Assembly: GCF_900113015.1 (NCBI RefSeq)
Contig: NZ_FONV01000015.1
Span: 124,001 to 188,000, forward strand
DNA: 64,000 nucleotides
Reading direction: 5' to 3'
DNA from: Actinoplanes philippinensis
GTDB lineage: Bacteria; Actinomycetota; Actinomycetes; Mycobacteriales; Micromonosporaceae
Made by a program: the position numbers and the translations under genes. How positions within the stretch are numbered: the stretch's first letter is position 1; the number at the start of each line of letters is the position of its first letter. This document shows, one piece after another, positions 24,397-32,979 of the stretch. The notes under the pieces were generated by a model. The model saw only the letters and a list, made by a program, of their open reading frames with translations. It did no database searches and had not been told where the DNA came from.

Positions 24397-25368
24397 ATGC
24401 ACCGGAAACTCGTCATCACCGTCGGGCTCGCCGTGACCATGGCGGGCGCCGGGATCGGCATCGCCTCGGCCGCCCAAGCCGCCGTGCCCACCGTCAACTG
24501 TCCGCAGGTCTACATCACCGTCGCCGTCCCGCAGCAGGCGCAGGCCGAAGTGGACAGCAACCTCCGGCAGATCGACCAGCAGATCAACGAGGCCAACAAC
24601 CGCATCGCCGCCACCCAGGGACAGGGCGGCGCGAACTTCATCCAGAACGCGATCCTCGGCCCGCTGAAGGACAAGCGGTTCGCGGCGATCAACCGGATCG
24701 AGACCGCGATCTCCCGCAACGCGCCCCGGCCCAACCTCAACGCCGAACGCCTGTCGGTCTGCACGCTGAACCAGAACGGCGGCGCGCCCGCCGTCACCAC
24801 CCCGGCCGCCGCCCAGCCCGGCAACAACCTCGGCATCCTCACCGACAGCTGCGACACCAGCCGCCTCGAAGCCCACGACGGCTTCCAGAAGGGCAACCGG
24901 TGCGTCTCCACCGAGTTCGGTGAAGTGGGCAACGCCGCCAACAACCCGACCCTGCTGATCACCAGCGCGCCCCGCCAGGTCAACCGGAACCAGGCGTTCA
25001 CGATCCAGGTCAGCACCCGCAACCTGATCCGCGACCGGTTCCTCGCCGCCGGGCAGGGCGGCTACTACGTCGAGTCCAGCGTCCTGAAGAACGGGCTCGT
25101 CCGCGGCCACTTCCACACCGCCTGCCGGATCCTCGACAGCCAGCAGCAGGCCCCCGCGCCCGACCCGGTGCCCGGTTTCTTCGTCGCCACCGAGGACAGC
25201 CGCGGCGGCGCCACCCCCGACACCGTCGCCATCCAGGTGCCGGGACTGGCCCAAGCAGGCACCTTCCAGTGCTCCGCCTGGGCCGGTGACGGCTCGCACC
25301 GCATCCCGATGATGGAACGCGCCAACCAGACCCCGGCCCTCGACTCGGTCCGCGTCCAGGTCCGCTGA
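24397..25368 (+). CDS. Secreted protein of unknown function
   Basis: Exported protein of 323 residues. The signal peptide MHRKLVITVGLAVTMAGAG ends at an AQA-A cleavage site near residue 31. The first mature part has two conserved Cys and heptad-like QAEVDSNLRQIDQQINEANN, then a Pro/Ala linker and a C-terminal domain with GYYVESSVLKNGLVRGHFH, HTACRIL and FQCSAWAGDGSHRIPM, probably disulfide-bonded beta structure. I do not recognise the family beyond similar actinobacterial secreted proteins. The start at 24397 has AGCAGG before it; a frame from 24301 adds an unlikely leader. Confidence 0.75.
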   Translation: MHRKLVITVGLAVTMAGAGIGIASAAQAAVPTVNCPQVYITVAVPQQAQAEVDSNLRQIDQQINEANNRIAATQGQGGANFIQNAILGPLKDKRFAAINRIETAISRNAPRPNLNAERLSVCTLNQNGGAPAVTTPAAAQPGNNLGILTDSCDTSRLEAHDGFQKGNRCVSTEFGEVGNAANNPTLLITSAPRQVNRNQAFTIQVSTRNLIRDRFLAAGQGGYYVESSVLKNGLVRGHFHTACRILDSQQQAPAPDPVPGFFVATEDSRGGATPDTVAIQVPGLAQAGTFQCSAWAGDGSHRIPMMERANQTPALDSVRVQVR

Positions 25369-25375
25369 GCCCGAA

Positions 25376-25417
25376 TCCCTGACCCGCTCAGCCCGCCTGG
25401 ACCGGGCGGGTCAGGGA
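25376..25417. terminator. Possible hairpin between convergent genes
   Basis: TCCCTGACCCG (25376-25386) pairs perfectly with CGGGTCAGGGA (25407-25417). The loop of 20 bases is long and the right arm lies in the last codons of the SPFH gene, so a terminator role is uncertain. Confidence 0.4.
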
Positions 25418-26269
25418 CACCGTCCCACCCATGCACAGACCGGGCTCCTTGCCCAGCTTCTCCGCGATCTGCAGACACCGCGCCACCTGGTCGACACTCG
25501 CGTCGGTCCGGGTGATCTCCGCCCTGGTCTTCGCGTTCGCCTTGTCGATCTCCAGGTTCCGGGCCTCCAGGATCTTCTGGCCGTACGCGGCGATCGCCTG
25601 CGTCGTCGGCTCGTCGTAACGCGGCGACTCGAACGCCACCGACTTCACCACGATCTCGTCGCCCAGTTCCGCGTTCAACGCCGTGATCAGCGTGTCCTTG
25701 TACGTCTTGTTCAGATCCGGCGCCGGCGCGTCCCCACTCGTCGGATCCACCGCCCCCAGCGGATCGAACGACGCGAAGATCGACGTCATCGCACCGTTGA
25801 TCTGTGGATTGACCCGCCGCTCCACGAACACCTCGAACCGGCTCTTGTCACCCACCTCCCGGTAGGCCGCCCAGTTCTCCGGCGCCTTCTCCGCCTGCGC
25901 CGACCACTCGATCTGCACCGGGATGCACGCCCGCCGCTGCGCCGCGATCGTCACCCACACACACTGGTCACCCAGATGGGCGTACGTCTGACCCGACGCG
26001 TCCCACTCGTCGATACCCTGCCACGGCAACGTCCACTGCAGGCCCGCGCCCGTGGTCCGGCCGGTCGGCTTGTTCCAGCTCGTGACGATGCCGACATTCC
26101 GCGTCGGCACCACCGTGATCGACGCCGTCACGATCGACGCCACCGCCAGGAACAGGCTCACCGCGAACGTGGCCCACGCCGGGCGGCGAACCTTGTCACT
26201 CTTACCGAAGATGACGGCCAGCAGCGCGAACACCGCGACACCGGCGAGAAGAAGACCGAAGACGAACAA
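25388..26269 (-). CDS. SPFH/Band 7 (prohibitin-like) membrane protein
   Basis: Membrane-anchored SPFH protein of 293 residues. Two N-terminal helices (VFGLLLAGVAVFALLAVIFG and FAVSLFLAVASIVTASITVV) are followed by VPTRNVGIVTSWNKPTGR, the conserved opening of the SPFH domain, then YKDTLITALNAELGDEIVVKSVAF and a coiled stalk with EARNLEIDKANAKTRAEI. Such proteins oligomerise into rings that organise membrane domains and regulate proteases. The start appears to be TTG 26269; AGGAG lies eleven bases ahead and there is no ATG or GTG nearby. Cys residues in CVWVTIAAQRRAC may pair. Confidence 0.82.
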   Translation of the reverse strand: MFVFGLLLAGVAVFALLAVIFGKSDKVRRPAWATFAVSLFLAVASIVTASITVVPTRNVGIVTSWNKPTGRTTGAGLQWTLPWQGIDEWDASGQTYAHLGDQCVWVTIAAQRRACIPVQIEWSAQAEKAPENWAAYREVGDKSRFEVFVERRVNPQINGAMTSIFASFDPLGAVDPTSGDAPAPDLNKTYKDTLITALNAELGDEIVVKSVAFESPRYDEPTTQAIAAYGQKILEARNLEIDKANAKTRAEITRTDASVDQVARCLQIAEKLGKEPGLCMGGTVSLTRPVQAG

Positions 26270-26364
26270 CGAAATCAGAACTCCTGATCAGGCAGAATCA
26301 CACGACCGTGACCAAAGATGATCACGGTGTGACGATAAGCCACCCGATCAACGAGGAAGTGTTG

Positions 26365-26437
26365 CGCGCCCGGCAGGATTCGAACCTGCGACCGGTGGAT
26401 TAGAAGTCCACTGCTCTATCCGCTGAGCTACGAGCGC
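26365..26437 (-). tRNA. tRNA-Arg (anticodon TCT)
   Basis: Full cloverleaf on the minus strand: acceptor GCGCTCG with CGGGCGC (one T-G pair), D arm GCTC..GAGC, anticodon stem GTGGA/TCCAC with loop CTTCTAA, T arm GCAGG TTCGAAT CCTGC. Anticodon TCT reads AGA/AGG. The 3' CCA is not encoded. It lies between the alpha/beta hydrolase and SPFH genes. Confidence 0.95.
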
Positions 26438-26455
26438 TGGCCTAGCCAGCACATC

Positions 26456-27538
26456 CTAGGCGGTCGTGCCGGACTTGTCGTCCGCCTCGTCCGCGGCGGC
26501 CCGCTCCACCGCGGCCTCCGCCTCCTCCAGAACGGCGGCAATGCCCGGTTGATCCTCCGGCGCGGGCGGAATCTCCGCCTCCACCACACCCGGCGCCGGC
26601 AGAAAACCGTCCACCCAGCGTCCCAACTCGCGGAACACCTCGGCGCGTACGTCCTTGCCGGAAAGCGTCAGATCGTGCATGCCGCCGTCGAACTGGGCGA
26701 TCGTCACCCGCGAACCCAGCCCCGGCGCCCAGCGCACGATGTGCCCCACATCCAGCACCGAATCCGTCACCCGGACATCCTCGTGCCAGTCCCGGCCCCG
26801 GAACGTCCGCGTCGAACACGCCACCAGCACCGGCACGTCGATCGCCAGACCCGACCGCAGCTTGCGCTGCCCCCGGCGGATCGCCTCCAGCCAGCCCATC
26901 GTCACCGGGAACCCGAGAATCGGCTTCCACGCCAGGTCGTAGGTCCACTCCCCGTGATGGTCACTGTGCAGACTCTTGCCGTACAAACCCAGAGAAGCGA
27001 CAGGCATCTTCTTGTACGGCGACCGGCCGTTCACCGCGAGCACCAGCGACATCAACGGGCGACGCAGCAGCCACGGCAGGTTGAAGTCGAAGAACGGGCT
27101 GTTCAGGAACAGGCCGTCGACCTTGCCCTGATCCCGGCGCGCATGAGCCCACAACGACGTGATCAGACCGCCCGTCGAGTGACCCGTCACCAGCAGCTGA
27201 TCGTGACCGTCGTCCTCGCGGATGACCCGGACCGCCTCGTCCAGCTCCGGGAAGTAGTCGGTCAGGCTCCGCGCGAAGTTCGGCGTCTGATGCGGCAGCA
27301 GGCTCCGCCCGTACTTCCGCAGGTCCAGCGCATAGAAATCCCAGCCCCGCTCGACGAAGAAATCGGCCATGTGGGTCTGGAAGAAATAGTCCACGAACCC
27401 GTGAACGTGTAGCACGGCCCGCCGCGAGGGAGTCTCCGCCCGGCGGCGCACCAGTGTCGCCACCACGGGGCCCTCGTCGTCACTGCCCAGCTCGATGGTG
27501 TGCCGCTCGTACGGCCATCCGAGGACGTCGGTCTCCAC
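26456..27538 (-). CDS. Alpha/beta hydrolase, lysophospholipase-like
   Basis: Serine hydrolase of 360 residues in the monoglyceride lipase/serine aminopeptidase S33 group. The oxyanion region is VLHVHGFVDYFFQTH, the nucleophile elbow LLVTGHSTGGLITSLW, and the late His is likely in FDGGMHDLTLSG, where family members have a G-x-x-H near this point. About 50 acidic, Ala-rich residues end the protein. No signal peptide; cytoplasmic or membrane-associated acylglycerol or lysophospholipid hydrolysis is the likely role. The start is GTG without ribosome site; TAACCT six bases before it points to a leaderless mRNA. Confidence 0.85.
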   Translation of the reverse strand: METDVLGWPYERHTIELGSDDEGPVVATLVRRRAETPSRRAVLHVHGFVDYFFQTHMADFFVERGWDFYALDLRKYGRSLLPHQTPNFARSLTDYFPELDEAVRVIREDDGHDQLLVTGHSTGGLITSLWAHARRDQGKVDGLFLNSPFFDFNLPWLLRRPLMSLVLAVNGRSPYKKMPVASLGLYGKSLHSDHHGEWTYDLAWKPILGFPVTMGWLEAIRRGQRKLRSGLAIDVPVLVACSTRTFRGRDWHEDVRVTDSVLDVGHIVRWAPGLGSRVTIAQFDGGMHDLTLSGKDVRAEVFRELGRWVDGFLPAPGVVEAEIPPAPEDQPGIAAVLEEAEAAVERAAADEADDKSGTTA

Positions 27539-27602
27539 GCCGACAGGTTACCCATGGGTACCGGCCGTCGCGCCATACCAGATCCGTGATCCTTCACGAC
27601 CG

Positions 27603-27628
27603 TCATCCACAATCCGCCGCCGTCCACA
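27603..27628. repeat. Two DnaA-box-like 9-mers, 17 bp apart
   Basis: TCATCCACA (27603-27611) and CCGTCCACA (27620-27628) lie upstream of the ssb gene. The second fits the relaxed streptomycete DnaA consensus, the first has one or two mismatches to TTATCCACA. Binding is only a possibility. Confidence 0.35.
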
Positions 27629-27709
27629 ACCGGTCACCGCAAGATCATCGTCAGTGACGCAATCTCGAACCCGACCGCACCACCGGCCCCTCAGAGAGGA
27701 ACCAACGTC

Positions 27710-28375
27710 GTGTTCGAAACCAACCTGGTCGTCGTCGGCAATGTGCTCACCGCCCCCGAATGGCGGCGCACCACCACCGACAACACCCTCGTCGCCAACT
27801 TCCGGATCGCGTCCACCGCCCGCCGCTTCGACCGCGAGACCAACCGCTGGACCGACGGCAACAGCCTGCGCGTCCGCGTCACCGCCTGGCGCCGCCTCGC
27901 CGAAGGCGTCGCGTCCTCCATCGCCGTCGGCGACCCGATCGTCGTCTACGGCCGCATCTACACCCGCGACTGGGTCGACGACGACAACAACAACCGCGTC
28001 TCCTACGAGATGGAGGCCTTCGCCATCGGCCACGACCTGGCCCGCGGCCGCTCCCGCTTCTACCGCAACAAACCCGCCGCCAACAGCACCATCGAAAGCC
28101 CCGACGCCGACGCCGTCATCCGCGGCGAAACCACCGTCGCCCTCGACGACGAGGAGATCCCCGTCGGCCTCGGCGACGGCCTCCCCGACCCCACCCCCGA
28201 CGACGACGGCCCCACCTTCCTCGAAGTCGTCGCCGGCATCACCGACGAGACCGCCGAAGCCGGCGACGCCCCCGAAGCACCCGGCGCCCCCGGCCCCGCC
28301 GTGCCCGTCTCCGCCCCGCCCGCCGACACCCGCCGCACCCGGCGCACCACCCGCCGCGAACCCGTCGCCGCCTGA
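27710..28375 (+). CDS. ssb: Single-stranded DNA-binding protein (paralogue)
   Basis: OB-fold SSB in residues 1-110: ETNLVVVGNVLTAPEWR, FRIASTARRFDRETNRW, LRVRVTAWRRLAEGVASSIAVGDPIVVYGRI and MEAFAIGHDLARG. It binds single-stranded DNA during replication, repair or recombination. The 110-residue tail is acidic, then Pro/Ala-rich, and ends RREPVAA: the C-terminal acidic tip (DDDIPF-like) used to recruit partner enzymes is missing. That and its position away from the rpsF/rpsR operon indicate a second SSB such as the streptomycete SsbB or mycobacterial Rv2478c, often linked to competence, sporulation or stress. GTG start after GAGAGGA. Confidence 0.9.
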   Translation: MFETNLVVVGNVLTAPEWRRTTTDNTLVANFRIASTARRFDRETNRWTDGNSLRVRVTAWRRLAEGVASSIAVGDPIVVYGRIYTRDWVDDDNNNRVSYEMEAFAIGHDLARGRSRFYRNKPAANSTIESPDADAVIRGETTVALDDEEIPVGLGDGLPDPTPDDDGPTFLEVVAGITDETAEAGDAPEAPGAPGPAVPVSAPPADTRRTRRTTRREPVAA

Positions 28376-28388
28376 GACCTTTCCCCGA

Positions 28389-28437
28389 GCCGCCGCCACC
28401 GGCCACCGGATCCCTGCGGATGACCGGTCGCGGCGGC
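28389..28437 (+). terminator. Terminator-like hairpin after ssb
   Basis: GCCGCCGCCACCGGCC (28389-28404) pairs with GACCGGTCGCGGCGGC (28422-28437) with two mismatches, 14 bp after the ssb stop. No T tract. Confidence 0.45.
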
Positions 28438-28564
28438 GCCCGGCGGCCCGGCCGGCACCGGGATCACGTCCCCCACCACCGCCCGGGTGGCGGGACGACC
28501 GGCCGGGCCGCCGCGGTCCCCCGAACGAGGGATGCGCACCACAACAGCCGAAAGGGCACACAGC

Positions 28565-28624
28565 ATGGCCTTACTCGACGATCAGGCCCCCCGCCCATCG
28601 GGACCAGCCGATCAAACCCTCTGA
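28565..28624 (+). CDS. Possible 19-residue leader peptide with a TTA codon
   Basis: ATG GCC TTA CTC opens a 20-codon frame ending TGA, with GAAAGGG nine bases ahead, in the otherwise empty 310 bp before the next gene. The product would be MALLDDQAPRPSGPADQTL. TTA is very rare in such genomes. It may be an upstream leader of the 28688 gene or chance; no other evidence. Confidence 0.25.
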   Translation: MALLDDQAPRPSGPADQTL

Positions 28625-28687
28625 AACAGCCACCGGACGGAGCGGCCCGGGTGGGCTTCCCGCATCACCAACCGGCAGACTGAACCC

Positions 28688-29158
28688 GTGCTGCTGAAGG
28701 ACATCCGCGCTCTCGCGACCGAGACGATGGTGCTATCGCCGGAGGACCAGCCGGCCGAGGACGCCAACACCAACTGGTTCGGCGCCCCGCCGCACGAGCG
28801 CATGGGCCTGTCCGCGGACGAGGTCGTCACCGCGTTCGAAGAGACCGCCACCAGCCTTCGAGACCGGGTGGCCGGCCTCGGCCATCGGGGCACCGCCACC
28901 TTCTACGTCTGGCACGACGCCGTCGCCGGGCAGCTCCGCTGCTCCGCCCGCACGTGCAAACCCAGCGACCTGCCGTTCACCACCGACTACCAGATCACCG
29001 ACGACCTGCGAGCCATCGTCGTCGAATTCCTCGAGGACCGCGCCCCCGGCTCCATCGTCTGGGGCGAGCTCGAACCCGTGCCGTACCCCGACGACACCGG
29101 CAACGAACCGCCGGCCCTCGCCGTCTGGGCGTTCGACCTCACCCCGTTCGGCCGCTGA
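28688..29158 (+). CDS. Conserved hypothetical protein before cobD
   Basis: Soluble acidic protein of 156 residues with no family I recognise. It has a helical first part (DIRALATETMVLSPEDQ, MGLSADEVVTAFEETATSLRDRV) and a beta-rich second part (GTATFYVWHDAVAGQLRCSA, APGSIVWGELEPVPYPD, LAVWAFDLTPFGR), a little like small immunity-type or YbjN-like folds. GTG start, no obvious ribosome site. Its stop codon is one base from the cobD start, so the two are co-transcribed, but nothing ties it to cobalamin chemistry. Codon bias is normal. Confidence 0.7.
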   Translation: MLLKDIRALATETMVLSPEDQPAEDANTNWFGAPPHERMGLSADEVVTAFEETATSLRDRVAGLGHRGTATFYVWHDAVAGQLRCSARTCKPSDLPFTTDYQITDDLRAIVVEFLEDRAPGSIVWGELEPVPYPDDTGNEPPALAVWAFDLTPFGR

Positions 29159-29159
29159 C

Positions 29160-30218
29160 GTGCCACCACGCTGGGCCCCCGACGCGGCCGGCCTCATCGC
29201 CGGATACCTGCTCGACGCGGCGCTCGGCGACCCACGACGCCTGCACCCCGTCGCCGGCTACGGCACCACCGCCGCCGCCCTCGAACGGCGCCTCCACCGG
29301 CCCACCCGTACGGCCGGAGCGCTGTTCACCACCATCGCCGTCGGCGTGCCCGTCCTGGCCGGACTCGCCGCCGCACGAGCCACCCGCCACCACCCTGCCG
29401 CCCGGTTCGCCGTCACCACCGCCGCCACCTGGACCGTGCTCGGCGGCCGCACCCTGCGCCGCGAAGCCCGCACCATGGCCCGCCATCTCGACGCCGGCGA
29501 CCTGCCCGCCGCCCGAGGCCGGCTCAACCACCTGTGCGGCCGCGACCCGTCCGCACTCGACGAACCCGAACTCGCCCGCGCCACCGTCGAATCCGTCGCC
29601 GAGAACACCTCCGACGCCGTCGTCGCGCCACTCGTCTGGGGCGCGCTCCTCGGCCCGGCCGGGCTCCTCGGCTACCGGGCCGCGAACACGCTCGACGCCA
29701 TGGTCGGGCACCGGTCGCCGCGGTTCGCCCGGTTCGGGACACCGTCGGCCCGGCTCGACGACCTGCTCAACCTCGGGCCGTCCCGGCTCACCGGGCTGAT
29801 CACCGTGGCCGTCTCGCCGGTGGTGGGCGGGACACCGAAGGAGACACTGCGGGTGTGGCGGCGCGACCGGGACGACCATCCGTCGCCCAACGCGGGCCAG
29901 TGCGAGTCCGCGATGGCGGGGGCGCTGGGGGTGCGGCTCGGCGGGCGGAACGTCTATTTCGGACGTAGTGAGACACGGCCGTTCCTGGGTGACGGGCCAC
30001 GGCCGTCGGCTGCGCATCTGCGGCGGGCGGCGCGGCTCTCGGGAGCGGTGGGGGCGGTCGCCGTCGTGCTGACGGCTGCCGTCGCCGCGGTACGGGGCAC
30101 GATCACAGCCGGTGGAGGCGGCGGGGGCGGGGCGGGGCCCGAAGGGCCGAGAGCCCCGAGAGCACCCAAAGCGCCGAGAACACTCAAAGCACCATTCCGC
30201 CCGCGCGGCCGCTCATGA
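29160..30218 (+). CDS. cobD: Adenosylcobinamide-phosphate synthase CobD/CbiB
   Basis: Membrane enzyme that joins aminopropanol (or its phosphate) to adenosylcobyric acid in cobalamin synthesis. Typical sequence: [24 protein letters not shown] at the start, [50 protein letters not shown], and [19 protein letters not shown]. Several helices. The last 50 residues (poly-Gly, then [16 protein letters not shown]) are an unusual basic, low-complexity tail beyond the family's normal end. Start GTG; its stop overlaps the cobQ ATG by four bases. Confidence 0.92.
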   Translation: MPPRWAPDAAGLIAGYLLDAALGDPRRLHPVAGYGTTAAALERRLHRPTRTAGALFTTIAVGVPVLAGLAAARATRHHPAARFAVTTAATWTVLGGRTLRREARTMARHLDAGDLPAARGRLNHLCGRDPSALDEPELARATVESVAENTSDAVVAPLVWGALLGPAGLLGYRAANTLDAMVGHRSPRFARFGTPSARLDDLLNLGPSRLTGLITVAVSPVVGGTPKETLRVWRRDRDDHPSPNAGQCESAMAGALGVRLGGRNVYFGRSETRPFLGDGPRPSAAHLRRAARLSGAVGAVAVVLTAAVAAVRGTITAGGGGGGGAGPEGPRAPRAPKAPRTLKAPFRPRGRS

Positions 30219-31741
30219 CCGGCGGCCTCCTGATCGCCGGCACCACCTCGGACGCCGGCAAGAGCGTCCTCACCGCCGGCATCTGCCGCTGGCTGCACCG
30301 CCGCGGCGTCCGCGTGGCCCCGTTCAAGGCCCAGAACATGTCCAACAACTCGGTGGTCGTCGTGACCGCCGACGGCCGCGGCGGCGAGATCGGCCGGGCC
30401 CAGGCGATGCAGGCCGACGCGTGCGGTGTCGCCCCCGACCTGCGTTTCAACCCGGTCCTGCTGAAACCGGGCAGCGACCGTTCGAGCCAGGTGGTCCTGC
30501 TGGGCGAGGCCGTCGACACGGTGACGGCCGGTAACTACCGCACGTTGCGCCCGAGGCTCGCCGAGACCGCCCACGCCGCTCTGGCGGACCTTCGCGCCGA
30601 CTACGACGTGGTGATCTGCGAGGGCGCCGGCAGCCCCACCGAGATCAACCTGCGGGACGGCGATTTCGTCAACATGGGCCTGGCCCGGCGGTTCGGCCTG
30701 CCGACGGTGGTGGTCGGTGACATCGACCGGGGCGGGGTGTTCGCCGCGTTCTTCGGCACGCTGGCCCTGCTGTCCCGGGAGGATCAGGAGCTGGTCTCCG
30801 CGTTCGTGATCAACAAGTTCCGGGGTGATCTGGGGATTCTCCGCCCCGGACTGGACATGATCACCAAGGCGTCCGGCCGGCCGGTGCACGGCGTTCTGCC
30901 GTACCACTCCGATGTCTGGCTCGACGGGGAGGACTCTCTCGCGTACGGCCGGGTCCTGGGCCGTCCGGGACCGCCTCGCGGGACCGCCTGGCTTCGCGTC
31001 GCGGTGATCCGGGTGCCGCGGATCTCGAATGCCACCGACGCCGAGGCGCTGGCCGCCGAGCCGGGGGTGCGGGTGCAGTTGACGGTGGAACCGGCCGAGG
31101 TCGCCGACGCCGACCTGGTGGTCATTCCCGGCTCGAAGGCCACCGTGAGTGATCTCGCGTGGCTGCGGGAGACGGGCCTGGCCGACGCGGTCCGCGCGCA
31201 CGCCGCCGCGGGCAAGCCGCTGCTGGGCATCTGCGGCGGCTTCCAGATGCTGGCCGGGAGCATCCACGACGACGTGGAGAGCGGCCGCGGAACGGTCCCG
31301 GGGCTGGGCCTGCTGCCGGTGGAGATCACCTTCGCGGCCGGTAAGACGCTGGCCCGCTCATCCGGGCACGGTCTGGGTGAGCCGGCGCACGGCTACGAGA
31401 TCCATCATGGGTACGTGTCGGCGGGCTCCCCGGAGCCGCTGCTGCACTACGACGACGGCCGTCCGGAGGGCGCCGTCGCCGGAAACGTCTTCGGCACGCA
31501 CTGGCACGGCGCGTTCGAGTCGGACGGGTTCCGCCGCAGGTTCCTCACCGAGGCGGCCCGCCTGGCCGGGCGGCACGGTTTCACGGTCGCCGCCGACACC
31601 CGATATGCCCGGGTCCGGGAGCGTGCCCTGGACGTTCTCGGTGATCTCGTCGAGGAACATCTGGACACCGGCGCCCTGTGGCGGCTGATCGAGAAGGGCC
31701 CGACGCCGGGTCTGCCGTTCCTGCCCCCAGGCGCCCCGTAG
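30215..31741 (+). CDS. cobQ: Cobyric acid synthase CobQ
   Basis: Glutamine- and ATP-dependent enzyme that amidates carboxyls b, d, e and g of adenosylcobyrinate a,c-diamide. The dethiobiotin-synthetase-like domain has the P-loop [28 protein letters not shown] and [15 protein letters not shown]. The glutaminase domain keeps its catalytic Cys in [13 protein letters not shown] and His near [11 protein letters not shown]. Length 508 is standard. It is coupled to cobD by an ATGA overlap. In contrast to the cobB-like protein at 40 kb, all expected residues are intact. Confidence 0.94.
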   Translation: MTGGLLIAGTTSDAGKSVLTAGICRWLHRRGVRVAPFKAQNMSNNSVVVVTADGRGGEIGRAQAMQADACGVAPDLRFNPVLLKPGSDRSSQVVLLGEAVDTVTAGNYRTLRPRLAETAHAALADLRADYDVVICEGAGSPTEINLRDGDFVNMGLARRFGLPTVVVGDIDRGGVFAAFFGTLALLSREDQELVSAFVINKFRGDLGILRPGLDMITKASGRPVHGVLPYHSDVWLDGEDSLAYGRVLGRPGPPRGTAWLRVAVIRVPRISNATDAEALAAEPGVRVQLTVEPAEVADADLVVIPGSKATVSDLAWLRETGLADAVRAHAAAGKPLLGICGGFQMLAGSIHDDVESGRGTVPGLGLLPVEITFAAGKTLARSSGHGLGEPAHGYEIHHGYVSAGSPEPLLHYDDGRPEGAVAGNVFGTHWHGAFESDGFRRRFLTEAARLAGRHGFTVAADTRYARVRERALDVLGDLVEEHLDTGALWRLIEKGPTPGLPFLPPGAP

Positions 31742-31848
31742 GGGACTTCTCCGGGTCGCAGGCAGGGGACACACGTTGCGTCTCCGGCGTACGTTGGGCG
31801 CGGAAGCGCGGCCGGGCGCCGCGGCAGCGGCAGAACGGGGTGAGGCAG

Positions 31849-32928
31849 ATGACGACCGAGGACGACAACCGGCCGGCACGCCGTCGCGTGACCCTGACCG
31901 GTATCAGCTCGAGGGCGTGGGAGCATCCGGCAGACCGTGGAGCGCTGTCCGCGCTGCGCGAGTTGCGTGGTTTCGACGACGTGGTGAAAACGTTTTTCGG
32001 TATGTGGAACGAGCGGGGTTTCCGGCTGATGTTCCTGGCCGGGGCGATCCGCGTCGACCACCGGCAGTATCCGAGGGTCTACCAGCTCTTCGCCGAGGCG
32101 GGCAGCACGCTCGACGTGGCGGAGCTTCCGGAGCTCTTCGTGACGCCGGATCCGCGGATCAACGGGCAGGCCATCGGCCTGGACCGGCCGTTCATCGTGA
32201 TCACCACGGGCGCTGTCGACACGCTCGACGACGACGAGCTGCGCGCCCTGCTGGGGCACGAGATCGGGCATGTCCGCAGCGGCCACGCCGTCTACAAGAC
32301 GATCCTGCAGATCCTGACCGGCTGGCTGGCCAGCATCAGCTGGTTGCCGGTCGGGGTGATGGCGCTGCGGGCGATCATCGCGGCGATGTACGAGTGGTGG
32401 CGCAAGGCGGAGCTGTCCGCCGACCGGGCCGGTCTGCTCGCCGGCCAGGACCCGGCCGCCTCGCTGCGCCTGCTGATGAAACTGGCCGGCGGTGGCGACC
32501 TCTCGCAGATCGACACCGCGGCGTTCCTGGAGCAGGCCGCGGAGTATGAGGGCGGCGGTGACCTGCGCGACAGCCTTCACAAGATCGGCATGACCGCGTG
32601 GAGCAGCCACCCGGTGCCGGTCGCCCGGGCCGCCGAGCTGCGCAAGTGGATCGACTCGGGGGAGTATGCGCAGATTCTCGGCGGCGACTACCCGCGCCGT
32701 GACTCCGACGGCGACGCGTCGGTCACCGAGGACGTGAAAGCGGCCGCCAAGGCGTACCGGGAGGACTTCGCCACCTCGCAGGACCCGCTGGTCGGGCTGG
32801 TGCGGCGGCTCGGCGGCGGCGCCGCCGATCTGGCCGGGGCAGCCGCCGGCAAGGCGTATGGCTGGGCCAGTGACGCGGCCCGGCGTGGGCGCCGCGACAA
32901 CGGCGGAGAGGGTACACCGGACGCATGA
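31849..32928 (+). CDS. M48 family zinc metallopeptidase
   Basis: Peptidase of 359 residues related to HtpX/Ste24. The zinc motif is LLGHEIGHVRSGH, with the third ligand Glu in WRKAELSADRAGLL. One or two hydrophobic segments (ILQILTGWLASISWLPVGVMALRAIIAAM) follow the first motif, so it is membrane-associated; the ends are soluble. It may degrade misfolded membrane proteins. ATG 31849 follows GGGGTGAGG; a longer frame to 31678 runs into cobQ. The tail is Arg/Gly-rich. It begins 108 bp after cobQ on the same strand. Confidence 0.88.
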   Translation: MTTEDDNRPARRRVTLTGISSRAWEHPADRGALSALRELRGFDDVVKTFFGMWNERGFRLMFLAGAIRVDHRQYPRVYQLFAEAGSTLDVAELPELFVTPDPRINGQAIGLDRPFIVITTGAVDTLDDDELRALLGHEIGHVRSGHAVYKTILQILTGWLASISWLPVGVMALRAIIAAMYEWWRKAELSADRAGLLAGQDPAASLRLLMKLAGGGDLSQIDTAAFLEQAAEYEGGGDLRDSLHKIGMTAWSSHPVPVARAAELRKWIDSGEYAQILGGDYPRRDSDGDASVTEDVKAAAKAYREDFATSQDPLVGLVRRLGGGAADLAGAAAGKAYGWASDAARRGRRDNGGEGTPDA

Positions 32929-32979
32929 TCCATCGGTCGGGCCGGAAACCTGTCACATCTCCGGCCTACGATCGGCGGC

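Noticed and set aside
22102-24497. Minus-strand frame of 859 codons extending upstream of the APH-fold kinase
   Set aside because: Only the part below 22841 has kinase motifs; the rest is antisense to the DMT transporter and is Arg/Pro/Gln nonsense.
26365-26437. tRNA-Arg as an attachment site of an integrated element
   Set aside because: No integrase, no repeated 3' tRNA end and no composition change on either side.
28376-29159. Cobalamin riboswitch before the cobD-cobQ genes, also looked for before the cobB-like and cobC genes
   Set aside because: I found no B12-box-like sequence or suitable leader length at any of these starts.
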